Assembly (NCBI RefSeq): GCF_001038205.1
Contig: NZ_JWIZ01000054.1
Location: forward strand, 1-45,194
Direction: 5' to 3'
Length of the DNA stretch: 45,194 bases
Source of the DNA: Muribacter muris
GTDB taxonomy: Bacteria > Pseudomonadota > Gammaproteobacteria > Enterobacterales > Pasteurellaceae
The notes under the pieces are model-generated. The model made no database searches. It was not told where the DNA came from and saw only the letters and a program-made list of their open reading frames with translations. A program made the translations under genes and the position numbers. Positions 8,650-18,901 of the stretch are shown one piece after another (the first letter of the stretch is position 1; the number at the start of each line of letters is the position of its first letter).

Positions 8650-9381
8650 ATGTCTTTTAAAGATATGACCGGGCAAAAAGTCCCGCACGTTACGTTCAAA
8701 ACCCGCCAAGATGATGCTTGGGTAGATGTTACTACCGATGAGCTGTTTAATAACAAAACCGTCATCGTCTTTTCACTGCCGGGTGCCTTCACACCGACTT
8801 GTTCATCGACCCACTTACCCCGCTACAATGAATTAGCACCGGAGTTTTACGCTTTAGGTGTCGATGAAATCATTTGTATGTCGGTAAACGATACCTTTGT
8901 AATGAACGCGTGGAAAGCCGATCAAGAATCAGACAACATCACCGTTATTCCAGACGGTAACGGCGAATTTACCGCCGGAATGGGAATGTTAGTCGGCAAA
9001 GAAGATTTAGGCTTTGGCAAACGTTCTTGGCGTTATTCAATGTTGGTGAAAAACGGTATCGTTGAGAAAATGTTTGTCGAGCCGCAAGAGCCGGGCGATC
9101 CGTTTAAAGTGTCTGATGCCGATACAATGATCAAATATCTCAAACCGGACTGGCAGGCAAAACCGTCTGTGGCGATTTTCACTAAGCCGGGCTGCACCTT
9201 CTGCCAACAAGCCAAAGCGTTACTTGCAGAGAAAGGGTTGAGCTATGAAGAAATCGTCTTAGGGCGTGATGCCAGCACCACTTCATTACGGGCGATTACC
9301 GGGAAATCCACCGCACCGCAGATTTTTATCGGCGGAAAATTGATCGGCGGTAGCGATGATTTAGCCCGCTATTTCGCATAG
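8650..9381 (+). CDS. Hybrid peroxiredoxin-glutaredoxin (Prx5-Grx)
   Basis: 243 aa fusion. Residues 1-165 are a Prx5 domain with the peroxidatic Cys51 in PGAFTPTC; residues 172-243 are a glutaredoxin domain with Cys182 and Cys185 (CTFC), followed by TAPQIFI (cis-Pro) and GGSDDL. Such hybrids reduce hydrogen peroxide and alkyl peroxides with glutathione, the fused Grx recycling the Prx. They are known from H. influenzae and related bacteria. The glutaredoxin motif here is CTFC rather than the usual CPFC/CPYC. It is divergent from oxyR and followed by a strong terminator. Confidence 0.94.
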   Translation: MSFKDMTGQKVPHVTFKTRQDDAWVDVTTDELFNNKTVIVFSLPGAFTPTCSSTHLPRYNELAPEFYALGVDEIICMSVNDTFVMNAWKADQESDNITVIPDGNGEFTAGMGMLVGKEDLGFGKRSWRYSMLVKNGIVEKMFVEPQEPGDPFKVSDADTMIKYLKPDWQAKPSVAIFTKPGCTFCQQAKALLAEKGLSYEEIVLGRDASTTSLRAITGKSTAPQIFIGGKLIGGSDDLARYFA

Positions 9382-9390
9382 TGATCTCTA

Positions 9391-9418
9391 AAGCTAAGCC
9401 CTATGCTTAGCTTTTTTC
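9391..9418 (+). terminator. Rho-independent terminator of peroxiredoxin-glutaredoxin gene
   Basis: Stem AAGCTAAG (9391-9398), loop of 7 nt, CTTAGCTT (9406-9413), then a T run. The right arm contains the birA stop codon (TAA, 9409-9407), so the two convergent genes end in the same element. Confidence 0.8.
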
Positions 9419-10186
9419 GTTTCCGGCTCTTAAAGAGATCTCCCCTATCGTAAACGCTCGAATAATTTCCCCCTGCTGCAAAATCAGCTCGCCTTGATCA
9501 TTAATCCCCAGCGAAATTCCTTGTATTTCCTCCTTTTCAGTGATCAATTTCACCGAGCGGTGATAAAAGAGATCAAAACGTTGCCAACGCTGGGCATACG
9601 GCGCAAAACCTTGTTGTCGGTAGTGTTGTAATGCGGTTTGTAATCGCTGACCAAGTTCAATTACCAAAGCGGTACGATCCAACTCATAGGCGGATAAATC
9701 ACTCCATTGCTGAGTTACGAGTGAGAGATCAACCTGATCCATTCCCAAATTCAGCCCGATCCCGATCACCAAATAAATCCCCTGTCGATCGACACGGCTT
9801 TCAATTAAGATCCCGCCCATTTTTCTGCCTTGATAGTAAATATCGTTAGGCCATTTAATCTGAATCGCGGGAATGTCCAATGCCTCAAAGGTTTCCGCAA
9901 TCACCACCGATACCACCAAGCTCAACGCCGATAGTTGCGGGATCTCCGCCGTTTCATAATGCCATAGCATTGAAAAATAGAGATTACGGCTTTGGGGCGA
10001 AAACCACTGCCGCCCCCGTCTGCCCCGCCCCGCCGTTTGTGTTTGTGCTACGCACAGCGATCCGTTGGCTAAATCTCGGTAATGCTGCAACACATATTCA
10101 TTGGTCGAATTAAGCTGCGCAAAACTCAATACCTGCCCTTGCGTTAAGGCTTGGGCGATCCGCTGTGCATCAATATCATCGCTCAT
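9407..10186 (-). CDS. birA: Biotin-protein ligase BirA, ligase domain only
   Basis: 259 aa. It activates biotin to biotinyl-AMP and transfers it to the acceptor lysine of the acetyl-CoA carboxylase carrier protein. Visible motifs: STNEY near residue 27, [12 protein letters not shown] (the GRGRRG biotin/AMP loop), [21 protein letters not shown] and [10 protein letters not shown]. coli BirA (321 aa) begins with a winged-helix DNA-binding domain; here the protein starts almost at the catalytic core, so it should lack bio-operon repressor activity. The ATG overlaps the murB stop in ATGA, indicating translational coupling. Confidence 0.93.
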   Translation of the reverse strand: MSDDIDAQRIAQALTQGQVLSFAQLNSTNEYVLQHYRDLANGSLCVAQTQTAGRGRRGRQWFSPQSRNLYFSMLWHYETAEIPQLSALSLVVSVVIAETFEALDIPAIQIKWPNDIYYQGRKMGGILIESRVDRQGIYLVIGIGLNLGMDQVDLSLVTQQWSDLSAYELDRTALVIELGQRLQTALQHYRQQGFAPYAQRWQRFDLFYHRSVKLITEKEEIQGISLGINDQGELILQQGEIIRAFTIGEISLRAGNEKS

Positions 10187-11208
10187 CGGGTCGCTACCTC
10201 GCTATCCACTTCCCCTTGCTTGCCGATAAAACGCACTTCAGGGTGCAATTCCACCCCAAACCGCTCCCGTACTTTACGGCGAACCGCTTGCGCTAATGCC
10301 ACCACATCTGCCCCGGTGGCATTCTCTTTATTGATCAGCACCAACGCTTGTTGCGTATGCACCGCCGCTCCACCAATTTGATAGCCTTTGAGTGCGGCTT
10401 GATCGATCAGCCAGCCCGCCGGCAATTTAACGCGACCATCAGCTTGCGGATAGTGAGGAATGGTAGGGCAAGCGGTCTGAATCCGCACAAAATTTGCAAA
10501 ATCCACTACCGGATTTTTAAAGAAACTGCCCGCATTACCCACATCATCGGGATCAGGCAATTTAGCACGGCGAACGGCACACACCTCGTCAAAAATCTGC
10601 TTAGGGGTAACCGTTTGCGGGTCAAGCTGCGTGAGCGAGCCATAATTCAGCACCGGCTGCCACGCTTTCGCCAGTTTAAGCCCAACCGCTACAATCGCAT
10701 AACCTTCACGGTACTGCCGTTTGAAAATGCTGTCCCGATAGCCGAACCGGCAATCCTCTCGGCTTAAACGGATCGTTTCACCGTTGTTTAAATTCAGCAG
10801 ATCGACATAATCGCACACCTGCTCAAACTCTACACCGTACGCTCCGATATTTTGGATCGGTGCAGAGCCCGCCACGCCGGGAATTAACGCCAGATTTTCC
10901 AAGCCGCCCATACCGTGAGCCAACGTCCACTCCACCAAAGCGTGCCAATTTTCGCCGCCGCCAACGTGTAAATAGTAAAACTGCTCGTCCTCACGCGGTT
11001 CAATCCCTTTTAATCGGTTAATTAGCACCGTGCCGTCAAAATCCGCTAAAAATAGGACGTTAGACCCCTGCCCCAGCAACAAAGTCGGTTCATTATTTTG
11101 CTTTGCTTGCTGCCAAGCCGCCAGCAACTGTTCAACCGTATCAAAGGGTACGATCGTTTTGGCTTGCACAGGCAGGTGAAAGGTGTGAAAAGCGGTTAAT
11201 TGTTTCAT
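10183..11208 (-). CDS. murB: UDP-N-acetylenolpyruvoylglucosamine reductase MurB
   Basis: 341 aa from the chosen start. An FAD-dependent, NADPH-using enzyme that reduces UDP-GlcNAc-enolpyruvate to UDP-MurNAc in the cytoplasm. The FAD-binding motif [10 protein letters not shown], the [17 protein letters not shown] segment, the YRDSIFK block and NAGSFFKNP (catalytic Ser for proton donation) are all present, as is the C-terminal HPEVRFIG. The start [10 protein letters not shown] has GGAG nine bases upstream; an upstream in-frame ATG (11238) lacks this. It overlaps birA by 4 nt, as murB-birA does in many gammaproteobacteria. Confidence 0.95.
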   Translation of the reverse strand: MKQLTAFHTFHLPVQAKTIVPFDTVEQLLAAWQQAKQNNEPTLLLGQGSNVLFLADFDGTVLINRLKGIEPREDEQFYYLHVGGGENWHALVEWTLAHGMGGLENLALIPGVAGSAPIQNIGAYGVEFEQVCDYVDLLNLNNGETIRLSREDCRFGYRDSIFKRQYREGYAIVAVGLKLAKAWQPVLNYGSLTQLDPQTVTPKQIFDEVCAVRRAKLPDPDDVGNAGSFFKNPVVDFANFVRIQTACPTIPHYPQADGRVKLPAGWLIDQAALKGYQIGGAAVHTQQALVLINKENATGADVVALAQAVRRKVRERFGVELHPEVRFIGKQGEVDSEVATR

Positions 11209-11237
11209 TCGGTTTCTCCACGTCAAAGGGGAAGGCA

Positions 11238-12101
11238 CTACTCTAGATTTTGGATCTGCTCACGCATCTGCTCGATTAACACCTTCAGCTCAACCGCAGA
11301 ATTGGTAATGTCAGCATTGATCGATTTTGATGCCAACGTATTCGCTTCTCGGTTCAACTCTTGCATCATAAAATCCAATTTACGCCCGACCGCTCCGCCT
11401 TTATTCAGGATTGCCGTTGTTTCTTTAACGTGAAGTTGCAAGCGATCCAACTCTTCCGCCACATCGATTTTTTGTGCCAATAGTACCATTTCTTGCTCTA
11501 AACGTTGCGGGTCGAGTGCCAGATTTAACTCGTCAAAACGCTGCTGCAAGCGGTCTTTTTGCCACTGTAAAATGCAAGGCATCTGCGCCTGCACTTTGGC
11601 GGTTTCTGCCGCAATGCTATCGAGACGTTGTTGAATAAGGGCGTGTAAATTCGCCCCTTCCCGTCCTCGCATTGCGATAAACTCCGCCAAAATTTGCTCA
11701 AAGCCTTGCAACACGTCTTGGCTCATCGCATCAAGATCTTGATGCTGCGTATCAACCACCCCCGGCACACGCAGAATATCGACAAGGTTAATCTCACCCT
11801 GCCCTGCGGTATTTTGTAGCCATTTTAACGCCTCGATAACTTGGACGGCATAGCCCTCATTTAAAGCTACCCCTTTATTTTCAGCCTGATTAAACTCAAT
11901 GCGCAGGCTACATTCCACTTTGCCCCGAGTGAGCGCTTGGCGCAACCGCTCACGCAAGCCCATTTCTAAATGGCGAAAACTTTCCGGCAAGCGAAAATAG
12001 GTTTCCAAAAAACGTTGATTAACGGAACGTATTTCCCATACGGCATTGCCCCACGCTTTTTTCAGTTCCAAGTGGGCAAACGCGGTCATACTGTAAATCA
12101 T
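11238..12101 (-). CDS. yicC: YicC family endoribonuclease
   Basis: 287 aa. The N-terminus ([12 protein letters not shown]...[20 protein letters not shown]) and the C-terminal [20 protein letters not shown] block are the two signature regions of the YicC family, now regarded as endoribonucleases linked to RNA turnover. It is transcribed away from rph, the same divergent yicC/rph pairing as in E. coli, which favours a role in RNA metabolism. The start ATG is taken from family alignment of MIYSMTAF. The central region is rich in helices and Gln. Confidence 0.93.
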   Translation of the reverse strand: MIYSMTAFAHLELKKAWGNAVWEIRSVNQRFLETYFRLPESFRHLEMGLRERLRQALTRGKVECSLRIEFNQAENKGVALNEGYAVQVIEALKWLQNTAGQGEINLVDILRVPGVVDTQHQDLDAMSQDVLQGFEQILAEFIAMRGREGANLHALIQQRLDSIAAETAKVQAQMPCILQWQKDRLQQRFDELNLALDPQRLEQEMVLLAQKIDVAEELDRLQLHVKETTAILNKGGAVGRKLDFMMQELNREANTLASKSINADITNSAVELKVLIEQMREQIQNLE

Positions 12102-12148
12102 TTTGTGCTTCTCTCTTGATAAAATTTGGCATATTGTACTGGTTATTC

Positions 12149-12157
12149 TGCTAAAAT
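12149..12157 (+). promoter_or_regulatory. Possible rph extended -10 promoter
   Basis: TGCTAAAAT forms an extended -10 (TGn plus TAAAAT) about 30 nt before the rph ATG. The -35 region at 17 nt is weak. AAGGAAG just before the ATG is the ribosome binding site. Confidence 0.4.
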
Positions 12158-12186
12158 AGGCAAAATTTTATTAAAAAGGAAGAAAT

Positions 12187-12906
12187 ATGCGTCCAAATAA
12201 CCGCCCTGCCCACCAAACCCGCCCGATTAACATCACCCGCCATTACACCCGCTATGCCGAAGGGTCAGTTCTGGTTGAATTTGGCGAAACCAAAGTGCTG
12301 TGTAATGCCACGGTTGAAGAAAGCGTGCCACGCTTTCTGAAAGGTCAGCAACAAGGTTGGATTACTGCCGAATACGGAATGTTACCCCGTGCTACCCATA
12401 GCCGCAGTCAGCGGGAAGCGGCAAAAGGCAAACAGAGCGGACGCACGATGGAAATTCAGCGACTAATCGCCCGCTCGCTGCGTGCGGTGGTTGATTTGAC
12501 CGCCTTAGGCGAACGTACGATTACCCTTGATTGTGATGTCATTCAAGCGGACGGTGGCACCCGTACCGCTGCAATTACCGGTGCGTGCGTGGCACTCCAC
12601 GATGCGTTAAGCAAATTAGTGGCTGACGGCGTATTAAAACAGCATCCGATGAAAGCCTTGGTTGCCGCGATTTCGGTCGGCATTGTCGCAGGCGAAGCGG
12701 TTTGCGATTTGGAATATGTGGAAGACTCCAACGCCGAAACGGATATGAATGTGGTAATGTTGGAGGACGGACGTTTGGTCGAGGTGCAAGGCACTGCCGA
12801 AGGCGAACCGTTCAGCCACACTGAATTGCTGACTCTGCTGGATTTAGCAAAGCAAGGCATTCAACAGCTGATTAGCGCTCAACGCCAAGCGCTTAATTTA
12901 GCCTAA
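12187..12906 (+). CDS. rph: Ribonuclease PH
   Basis: 239 aa, full family length. A phosphate-dependent 3'-5' exoribonuclease that trims the 3' ends of tRNA precursors after the CCA and acts on stable RNA. The start [20 protein letters not shown], the [19 protein letters not shown] block (with RNA- and phosphate-binding residues), the [15 protein letters not shown] segment and [19 protein letters not shown] are intact. Unlike the frameshifted rph of E. coli K-12, this gene reads through to its normal end. It is divergent from yicC and followed by a short hairpin. Confidence 0.96.
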   Translation: MRPNNRPAHQTRPINITRHYTRYAEGSVLVEFGETKVLCNATVEESVPRFLKGQQQGWITAEYGMLPRATHSRSQREAAKGKQSGRTMEIQRLIARSLRAVVDLTALGERTITLDCDVIQADGGTRTAAITGACVALHDALSKLVADGVLKQHPMKALVAAISVGIVAGEAVCDLEYVEDSNAETDMNVVMLEDGRLVEVQGTAEGEPFSHTELLTLLDLAKQGIQQLISAQRQALNLA

Positions 12907-12914
12907 ACAACAAT

Positions 12915-12937
12915 CGGTCAATAATGACCGCTTTTTT
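12915..12937 (+). terminator. Hairpin terminator after rph
   Basis: CGGTCA (12915-12920), loop ATAA, TGACCG (12925-12930), then C and six T. The arms contain the GACCGCTT part of an uptake signal, as often seen in this family. The stem is short, so termination may be partial. Confidence 0.55.
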
Positions 12938-12954
12938 GCAAAAGGAGATAAACA

Positions 12955-13536
12955 ATGCACCACAACACCATTCACCCGAAAATGTTTTATTACGGTTTTC
13001 CGGTAATTTTACTCACCACCTGCGATCAACAGGGTAAAACCAATATCACCCCGATTTCGTCCAGTTGGTGCTTAGGCGATAATGTCGTCATCGGTTTAAG
13101 CACACAGGGCAAAGCCTTTGAAAATTTACAGCAATGTGGGGAAGCGGTGCTAAATCTTGCCGACCAATCCCTATGGCAACAGGTTGAAAGTATTGCCTCT
13201 CTCACCGCCAAAAGCCCGATACCTGATTTTAAACAAGATCACTACCAATTCTGCGACACTAAATTTGAACGAGGCAATTTTACTGCCCAAGCCGCTACAC
13301 AGATTCAGCCTGCCCGAATCTTAGAATGTCCGATTCAAGCAGAAACCCAAGTGGCGCAGATCAACTTACGGGAGGGCTATGCGATTATTGAGCTGAAAAT
13401 CGTTGTGGTACACGCCCACCCGGATTTAATCTTCGACAACGACAAAATCAATCCGGAAAAATGGCAACCGCTCATCTACAATTTCCGCCATTATCACGGA
13501 TTGAGCGAAACCCTCGGTAAAAACTTTCGGGCATAG
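12955..13536 (+). CDS. Flavin reductase-like (FMN-binding split barrel) protein
   Basis: 193 aa. Resembles flavoredoxin/flavin reductase domain proteins, which bind FMN in a split barrel and transfer electrons from NAD(P)H to flavin or a partner oxidoreductase. Visible blocks: PVILLTTCDQQGKTNITPISSSW near the start, VVIGLSTQGKAFENL, and the C-terminal GYAIIELKIVVVHAHPDLI. The ATG has AAAGGAG upstream. It follows rph after a weak terminator and is probably a separate unit. The electron acceptor cannot be told from sequence. Confidence 0.75.
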   Translation: MHHNTIHPKMFYYGFPVILLTTCDQQGKTNITPISSSWCLGDNVVIGLSTQGKAFENLQQCGEAVLNLADQSLWQQVESIASLTAKSPIPDFKQDHYQFCDTKFERGNFTAQAATQIQPARILECPIQAETQVAQINLREGYAIIELKIVVVHAHPDLIFDNDKINPEKWQPLIYNFRHYHGLSETLGKNFRA

Positions 13537-13541
13537 CTACG

Positions 13542-13551
13542 ACAAGCGGTC
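13542..13551 (+). repeat. DNA uptake signal, Apl type
   Basis: Perfect ACAAGCGGTC followed by a T-block and TTGCAAAA, the extended uptake consensus. It lies just downstream of the flavin reductase-like gene. Confidence 0.85.
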
Positions 13552-13582
13552 GGTTTTCGGTCATTTCTTGCAAAACAGTCGC

Positions 13583-13615
13583 GTTAAGTTTTTCTTAAGA
13601 TTTATTTGCTTTAAT
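13583..13615 (+). promoter_or_regulatory. QseB/PmrA-like box and promoter of ygiW
   Basis: Direct repeat GTTAAG (13583-13588), TTTTT, CTTAAG (13594-13599): two TTAAG units one helical turn apart, like the boxes bound by QseB and PmrA response regulators. A plausible -10 TTTAAT (13610-13615) follows, which places the repeat over the -35 position, as for activated PmrA-type promoters. No qseBC genes are in the window. Confidence 0.5.
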
Positions 13616-13617
13616 AG

Positions 13618-13643
13618 ATTTAAGCGCAATGCGCTGCTTAAAT
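13618..13643 (+). promoter_or_regulatory. Inverted repeat in the ygiW leader
   Basis: ATTTAAGC (13618-13625) and GCTTAAAT (13636-13643) form a perfect 8-bp inverted repeat with a 10-nt centre containing GCAATGCGC. It lies between the -10 and the start codon. It could be an operator or a leader hairpin; there is no T run for termination. Confidence 0.35.
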
Positions 13644-13674
13644 GAAACATAATAAATTTAGTAGAGGACACCGA

Positions 13675-14061
13675 ATGAAAAAAGTGATCGCACTCGCCGC
13701 TTTAGTCGGCTTATCTTCCATTGCCGTTGCTCAAGGTTTTAAAGACGACAACAACACTTATCACGGTAAACCGCATACCCAACACGGTTTTTACGATGAC
13801 AGAAATGCCGCTAAAAGCGTAAAAGACGCCTTAAACGCCGCCGATAACAGCCTTGTAATTATCGAGGGGAAAATTGTTAAACAAGTCGGCAAAGATGATT
13901 TTATTTTCCAAGATGCCACCGGCGAAATGGAAATTGAGGTCAGCCGTAAAGCGTGGAACGGGCAAACCATTACCCCGCAAGATACCGTTGAAATCCGAGG
14001 CAAAGTGGATAAAGACTGGGGTAAAACCGAGATTGAAGTGAAGCAAGTGATTAAGAAATAA
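13675..14061 (+). CDS. ygiW: YgiW-family periplasmic OB-fold stress protein
   Basis: 128 aa. An N-terminal signal peptide (MKKVIALAALVGLSSIAVA, cleaved before QG) precedes a BOF/OB-fold domain: the family core SLVIIEGKIVKQVGKDDFIFQDATGEMEIEV and the end TVEIRGKVDKDWGKTEIEVKQV are clear. Family members (YgiW, YdeI) are periplasmic and linked to stress tolerance; in many Pasteurellaceae ygiW heads the ygiW-qseBC operon. Here it stands alone with its own terminator. The start with AGAGGA upstream is preferred to an ATG 33 nt earlier. Small-molecule ligand unknown. Confidence 0.88.
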   Translation: MKKVIALAALVGLSSIAVAQGFKDDNNTYHGKPHTQHGFYDDRNAAKSVKDALNAADNSLVIIEGKIVKQVGKDDFIFQDATGEMEIEVSRKAWNGQTITPQDTVEIRGKVDKDWGKTEIEVKQVIKK

Positions 14062-14068
14062 TGGCATT

Positions 14069-14103
14069 AAAGGGATATCGTAATATATCCCTTTATTTAT
14101 TTT
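14069..14103 (+). terminator. Rho-independent terminator of ygiW
   Basis: AAAGGGATAT (14069-14078) and ATATCCCTTT (14085-14094) form a 10-bp stem with a 6-nt loop, followed by a T-rich tail. It separates ygiW from convergent modF. Confidence 0.8.
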
Positions 14104-15555
14104 TTAAGATATTATTTCTCGAATAACGTACTGATACCCCGTTTCGTGCGAGACAAATTCAAAAATGTGGCTAATGCAGTCGGGTGCATCGCTCTCTTGG
14201 TGGGAAACAAATAAGAGTTGGGTTTGGCTGTTTTGAACCAGTTGGTCGATAAAATGCTTCACCAGCTTGCGATTTAAGCCGTCCAACCCTTGTAGCGGTT
14301 CATCTAAAATCAAAATCGGTGGGTGCTTTACCATTGCCCGTGCAATGAGCAGTAGCCGTTGTTGCCCCCACGAGAGCGAGCGAAACGGGGCATTTGCCAA
14401 ATGTAATAGATTTAAACGAGCCAGCCACTCTTGCGCCTTATGTTTTAAGGTATCGGGAATCCGTTGATAAACGCCGATCGAATCAAAAAAGCCCGACACA
14501 ATCACATCGCACACACTGCAATTTACCCGATAATCCATATGCAACTGGCTGCTCACATAGCCGATACGTTGCTTGATCTCCCAAATGGTTTCACCCGATC
14601 CCCGCTGCTTGCCAAACAGTACAACGTGGTTGGCATAGGCTTGCGGGTGATCGCCCGTGATGAGCGAAAGAAGCGTAGATTTGCCCGCTCCGTTCGGCCC
14701 TTTAATCCACCAATGCTGCTGCAGTTTCACCGTCCACGAGAGATCCGCTAAAATTTGCTTTTCGCCATATTGCACGGTTACATTCTTCAATTCAAAGGGG
14801 ACAACATCAGGCGGAAGGCGAACGGGCGGTTGCGGGCTGGTCGGAAGCGGGACTGTGATAGCGGTTTCCGCATAGATAAGTTGCTGAAATAACGCATTTT
14901 GTGCCGCCTCCGTCTGACTCCCCTGCCAAACCAAATTCAGTTGGTCGAGCAAAGCAATATGCGTGGCTTGCGGGGGAATGTCGTTAAACCGATTCACGAT
15001 AAGCACCACCGCCATTCGCTGCCGTAACCGCTGCAACAAGCTAAGCCAATGTTGAACGGATAGCTGATCCAACCCCTCAAAAGGCTCGTCTAAAATCAGC
15101 AAATCCGGCTCACTCACCAATAATTGACACAATAGCACTTTGCGGCTTTCGCCGGTGGAGAGCTGAATAAACGGGCGATCCAACAAAGCAAGAATGCCTA
15201 GCTGCTCGGCGTAATCCTCACACCGGTTCGCCTCACCGCCTTCTGCTAAGATCACTTGGCGGGCGGTAAGACCGAAATCATCGGGTTCAACGGTATCATT
15301 ATTACGAGCGTGAAAAATCGCCTCGATCAGTTGCTGTTGCTGCTCAAACGACGATAAGCCGATTTTGCAAAAATCGCTGTCAAACCGACCGCTTGTCAGC
15401 GGGAAATCGCCCCGCAGCGTGCGGGCAAAAACACTTTTTCCACTGCCGTTGCCGCCGACAACGACCCAAAAATCCGAACGGCAGATCGTTAACTGTTCAA
15501 TCCCTAATCTGTGTTTGCCGAGCTGGAATACCCCTTGCTGAATAGTCAGTTGCAT
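14104..15555 (-). CDS. modF: Tandem ABC ATPase ModF
   Basis: 483 aa with two ABC ATPase domains and no membrane segments. The first Walker A is GGNGSGKS (residues 34-41), with signature LSTGESRK and Walker B LLILDEPFEG; the second Walker A is GPNGAGKS with TLLSLITGDHPQAYAN, signature LSWGQQR and Walker B ILILDEPLQG. The match with E. coli ModF is strong throughout (GSGETIWEIKQRIGYVSS, FVSHQESDAP). ModF is associated with molybdate transport (modABC locus) but its exact role is unclear. Here it lies 8 nt after selB with GGGGG as ribosome binding site, in an operon with a selenocysteine factor and without modABC. Confidence 0.9.
   Translation of the reverse strand: MQLTIQQGVFQLGKHRLGIEQLTICRSDFWVVVGGNGSGKSVFARTLRGDFPLTSGRFDSDFCKIGLSSFEQQQQLIEAIFHARNNDTVEPDDFGLTARQVILAEGGEANRCEDYAEQLGILALLDRPFIQLSTGESRKVLLCQLLVSEPDLLILDEPFEGLDQLSVQHWLSLLQRLRQRMAVVLIVNRFNDIPPQATHIALLDQLNLVWQGSQTEAAQNALFQQLIYAETAITVPLPTSPQPPVRLPPDVVPFELKNVTVQYGEKQILADLSWTVKLQQHWWIKGPNGAGKSTLLSLITGDHPQAYANHVVLFGKQRGSGETIWEIKQRIGYVSSQLHMDYRVNCSVCDVIVSGFFDSIGVYQRIPDTLKHKAQEWLARLNLLHLANAPFRSLSWGQQRLLLIARAMVKHPPILILDEPLQGLDGLNRKLVKHFIDQLVQNSQTQLLFVSHQESDAPDCISHIFEFVSHETGYQYVIREIIS
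15387..15396 (-). repeat. DNA uptake signal inside modF
   Basis: The minus strand reads ACAAGCGGTC within the coding sequence for the first ATPase domain, with TTTTTGCAAA downstream. This is an uptake signal tolerated inside a gene. Confidence 0.8.
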
Positions 15556-15563
15556 ATTTCCCC

Positions 15564-17402
15564 CTAGTAAATGTCTTGATCCCGCAATAAATGCACGTTT
15601 CCCTTACGCCGTAAAAAGCCGCTGCGATCAAAGTATTCAATCAGTTGCACCGTCAATTTACGCCCGTATTGCAATTCATCACGCAGTTGATTAACGGAAA
15701 TATCGCCCTGTTCCGCGATGATCCCTTTAATGCGTTGCGCAAAGTCAACAATATGTTCGTGCAGTAAAAAGCGATCCTTGACAATCGGCACGAGATAGCC
15801 CAATTTGCCCGCTTTATAGAGCAGATGGCGGATCGCCGTTTCATCTGCCGATAACGCCTCGGCAATCTCTCTTACCCACAATGCGTGGTGAGTTGCCGCA
15901 AAAAGCGGTTGGATCATAGCCCATTTTTGCCATTCATCTTGATTAAATTCAATCCGATGATCAGGCAGATGCAACCAACCTCGTGTTTGGTTAAGACGCT
16001 TGTCTGCCAATAACTGATCAATAATGTGATAGACCAACGGTTCGGACTGATGCAAAGCGGCAATCCGATATAAGCGCGCCTTAGTTACTCCGATTTGATC
16101 GTTATGCTGTGCGTGATAATCTGCCAATTTAGCCACGATTTGTTGCTGGAGCTGCTGCTGAAAAACATCAGTATATAACCATTTACCATAGGTGAGCGTA
16201 TCCGAACCGTCTAAATCGGCACTAAACATTTGCTCAAGCCAAGCCAATTTTTCTCTTTCAACCGCATTCTGCTGCGTATAAAGCGCAAGACGCTGCGGAT
16301 AGTCGGCAGCACACGCCAGTCGTGCCAAATACTCTAGCCGCTGTGGTGTGCGTTTGTGTCGTTTGGGTGCGTAAATTTCCAGCACCCTCGCACCAGCGAG
16401 CGTTTGACTATCATCACCACTACGCAGAATGAGCTTATCCCCAAAGGCAATATGCAACGGTTCATCAAGGATAATTTCTGCAAAAAATTGCCCGTTTCCG
16501 ACCGCTTGCTCGGTATTAAGTAAGTTCATTTTTGCGGTAATGTGGCTCGCATAGTGGTAAAGATGCACCACCGTACTTGGCTTTAGCGATAAAAGCGGGG
16601 TAAGTTCAACGGTTATGCGCAGAGTGGCATTATCAAGGGGCAGCTCGGTAAGCCAATCCCCCCGTTTTATTGTCGCCTTATCCGCATTTGCCAAATTTAA
16701 CGCCAGCCGCTGCCCCGCACAGCCTTGCTCACTCGGCTGATTTTGGGCGTGGATTTGTTTTACCCGCACCATTGCACCACCGGAAAATGACAGTTCATCG
16801 CCAACCTTTACCCGACCTGCCACAGCTGTGCCGGTTACAACCACGCCCGCGCCTTTCACCGTAAACACCCGATCAATCGCATAACGAAATGGTTTGGTGA
16901 TCGGCGCATTCTCGCTTTTTAAACGAATTAAGTGCTGCTTTAAGTCATCAATGCCCTGCCCGGAATGGGCTGATGTAATAAAAAAAGGGGCGGTGGCTAA
17001 ACAAGCGTAACGCTGTTTGAGTTCAACGATAAGTTGCTGAATGTGATCCGGTTCGGCACGATCGGCTTTCGTCAGCACCACCATAATATGTTGAAATGCT
17101 AACAAAGTGAGAATGCGAAGGTGTTCATCAGTTTGCGGTTTAATCCCTTCCTCCGCCGACACAACCAACAATGCGTGCTGAAGACTGCCCAACCCCGCCA
17201 GCATATTGGAGAGAAATTTTTGATGCCCCGGCACATCAATAAAACCGAGCGTATCATTTTCAACAGGCAAATAGGCGTAGCCTAAATCAATCGTCAATCC
17301 CCGTTTTTTCTCTTCGGGAAGATGGGCGGTGTGCGTGCCGGTTAATGCTTGCAAGAGTGAGGTTTTGCCATGGTCAACGTGGCCGGCGGTAACAACAATC
17401 AT
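15564..17402 (-). CDS. selB: Selenocysteine-specific elongation factor SelB
   Basis: 612 aa. A GTPase that delivers Sec-tRNA to UGA codons followed by a SECIS hairpin. The N-terminal EF-Tu-like part has G1 [30 protein letters not shown] and TKAD. Domains II/III follow ([19 protein letters not shown]), and the C-terminal third carries winged-helix repeats that bind the SECIS RNA (e.g. [31 protein letters not shown]). The start [12 protein letters not shown] has GGAGG five bases upstream and is preferred over one 21 nt earlier. selA is not next to it. It implies at least one selenoprotein, probably a formate dehydrogenase, elsewhere in the genome. Confidence 0.95.
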   Translation of the reverse strand: MIVVTAGHVDHGKTSLLQALTGTHTAHLPEEKKRGLTIDLGYAYLPVENDTLGFIDVPGHQKFLSNMLAGLGSLQHALLVVSAEEGIKPQTDEHLRILTLLAFQHIMVVLTKADRAEPDHIQQLIVELKQRYACLATAPFFITSAHSGQGIDDLKQHLIRLKSENAPITKPFRYAIDRVFTVKGAGVVVTGTAVAGRVKVGDELSFSGGAMVRVKQIHAQNQPSEQGCAGQRLALNLANADKATIKRGDWLTELPLDNATLRITVELTPLLSLKPSTVVHLYHYASHITAKMNLLNTEQAVGNGQFFAEIILDEPLHIAFGDKLILRSGDDSQTLAGARVLEIYAPKRHKRTPQRLEYLARLACAADYPQRLALYTQQNAVEREKLAWLEQMFSADLDGSDTLTYGKWLYTDVFQQQLQQQIVAKLADYHAQHNDQIGVTKARLYRIAALHQSEPLVYHIIDQLLADKRLNQTRGWLHLPDHRIEFNQDEWQKWAMIQPLFAATHHALWVREIAEALSADETAIRHLLYKAGKLGYLVPIVKDRFLLHEHIVDFAQRIKGIIAEQGDISVNQLRDELQYGRKLTVQLIEYFDRSGFLRRKGNVHLLRDQDIY

Positions 17403-17464
17403 TGTGCCTCCAAATCCATTCAATCAGCCAATGATATAAGGAAAGAGAAAAAGAATCCAGATAA

Positions 17465-17489
17465 GAAAAACACCGCATTATGCGGTGTT
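17465..17489 (-). terminator. Rho-independent terminator of azoR
   Basis: AACACCGCA and TGCGGTGTT (17469-17477 / 17481-17489) form a 9-bp stem with a TTA loop. On the minus strand it is followed by TTTTTCTTAT. It closes azoR before selB begins. Confidence 0.8.
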
Positions 17490-17496
17490 CAACTGA

Positions 17497-18160
<664 letters not shown>

Positions 18161-18438
18161 AAATAAACCCTCTAAAAATGAAAAGAGTATTTACTCATAC
18201 TAAATAATCGTAAGTGGCAATTTATCTAACTTCACTATTATATTGCCATTGCATAAACTGATATTTTCACACATCATCATAGTGCAATGCCCACGTTTGC
18301 AATTCAAGAGTGCTATTCAATATACCACTTGGCACACAATGTAAAATGCTAATCAATTATTGAATATCTACTGTTATAAATGCAATACCGCAAATTTTCT
18401 CGGCGATCTCACCGCTTGCAAAAGTTCACAGAAAAACA
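18161..18438. other. Intergenic region between azoR and the ribosomal operon terminator
   Basis: AT-rich, both flanking genes on the minus strand. It contains one imperfect uptake signal (ACCGCTTGC near 18410-18418 with a GCAAATTTTC block nearby). I see no ORF with a ribosome binding site and no RNA gene. It probably only carries the azoR promoter. Confidence 0.5.
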
Positions 18439-18463
18439 AAAAGCCCGAATAAATCGGGCTTTT
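18439..18463 (-). terminator. Terminator of the alpha operon
   Basis: AAAAGCCCGA (18439-18448) and TCGGGCTTTT (18454-18463) form a 10-bp stem with loop ATAAA. On the minus strand the T run continues beyond the stem (TTTTTGTTTTTC). It lies 18 nt after the rplQ stop. Confidence 0.9.
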
Positions 18464-18480
18464 AGCATCAATCAAATAGA

Positions 18481-18870
<390 letters not shown>

Positions 18871-18901
18871 CTATTCCTTCTTAGAAAATCTAATATCTGA
18901 A

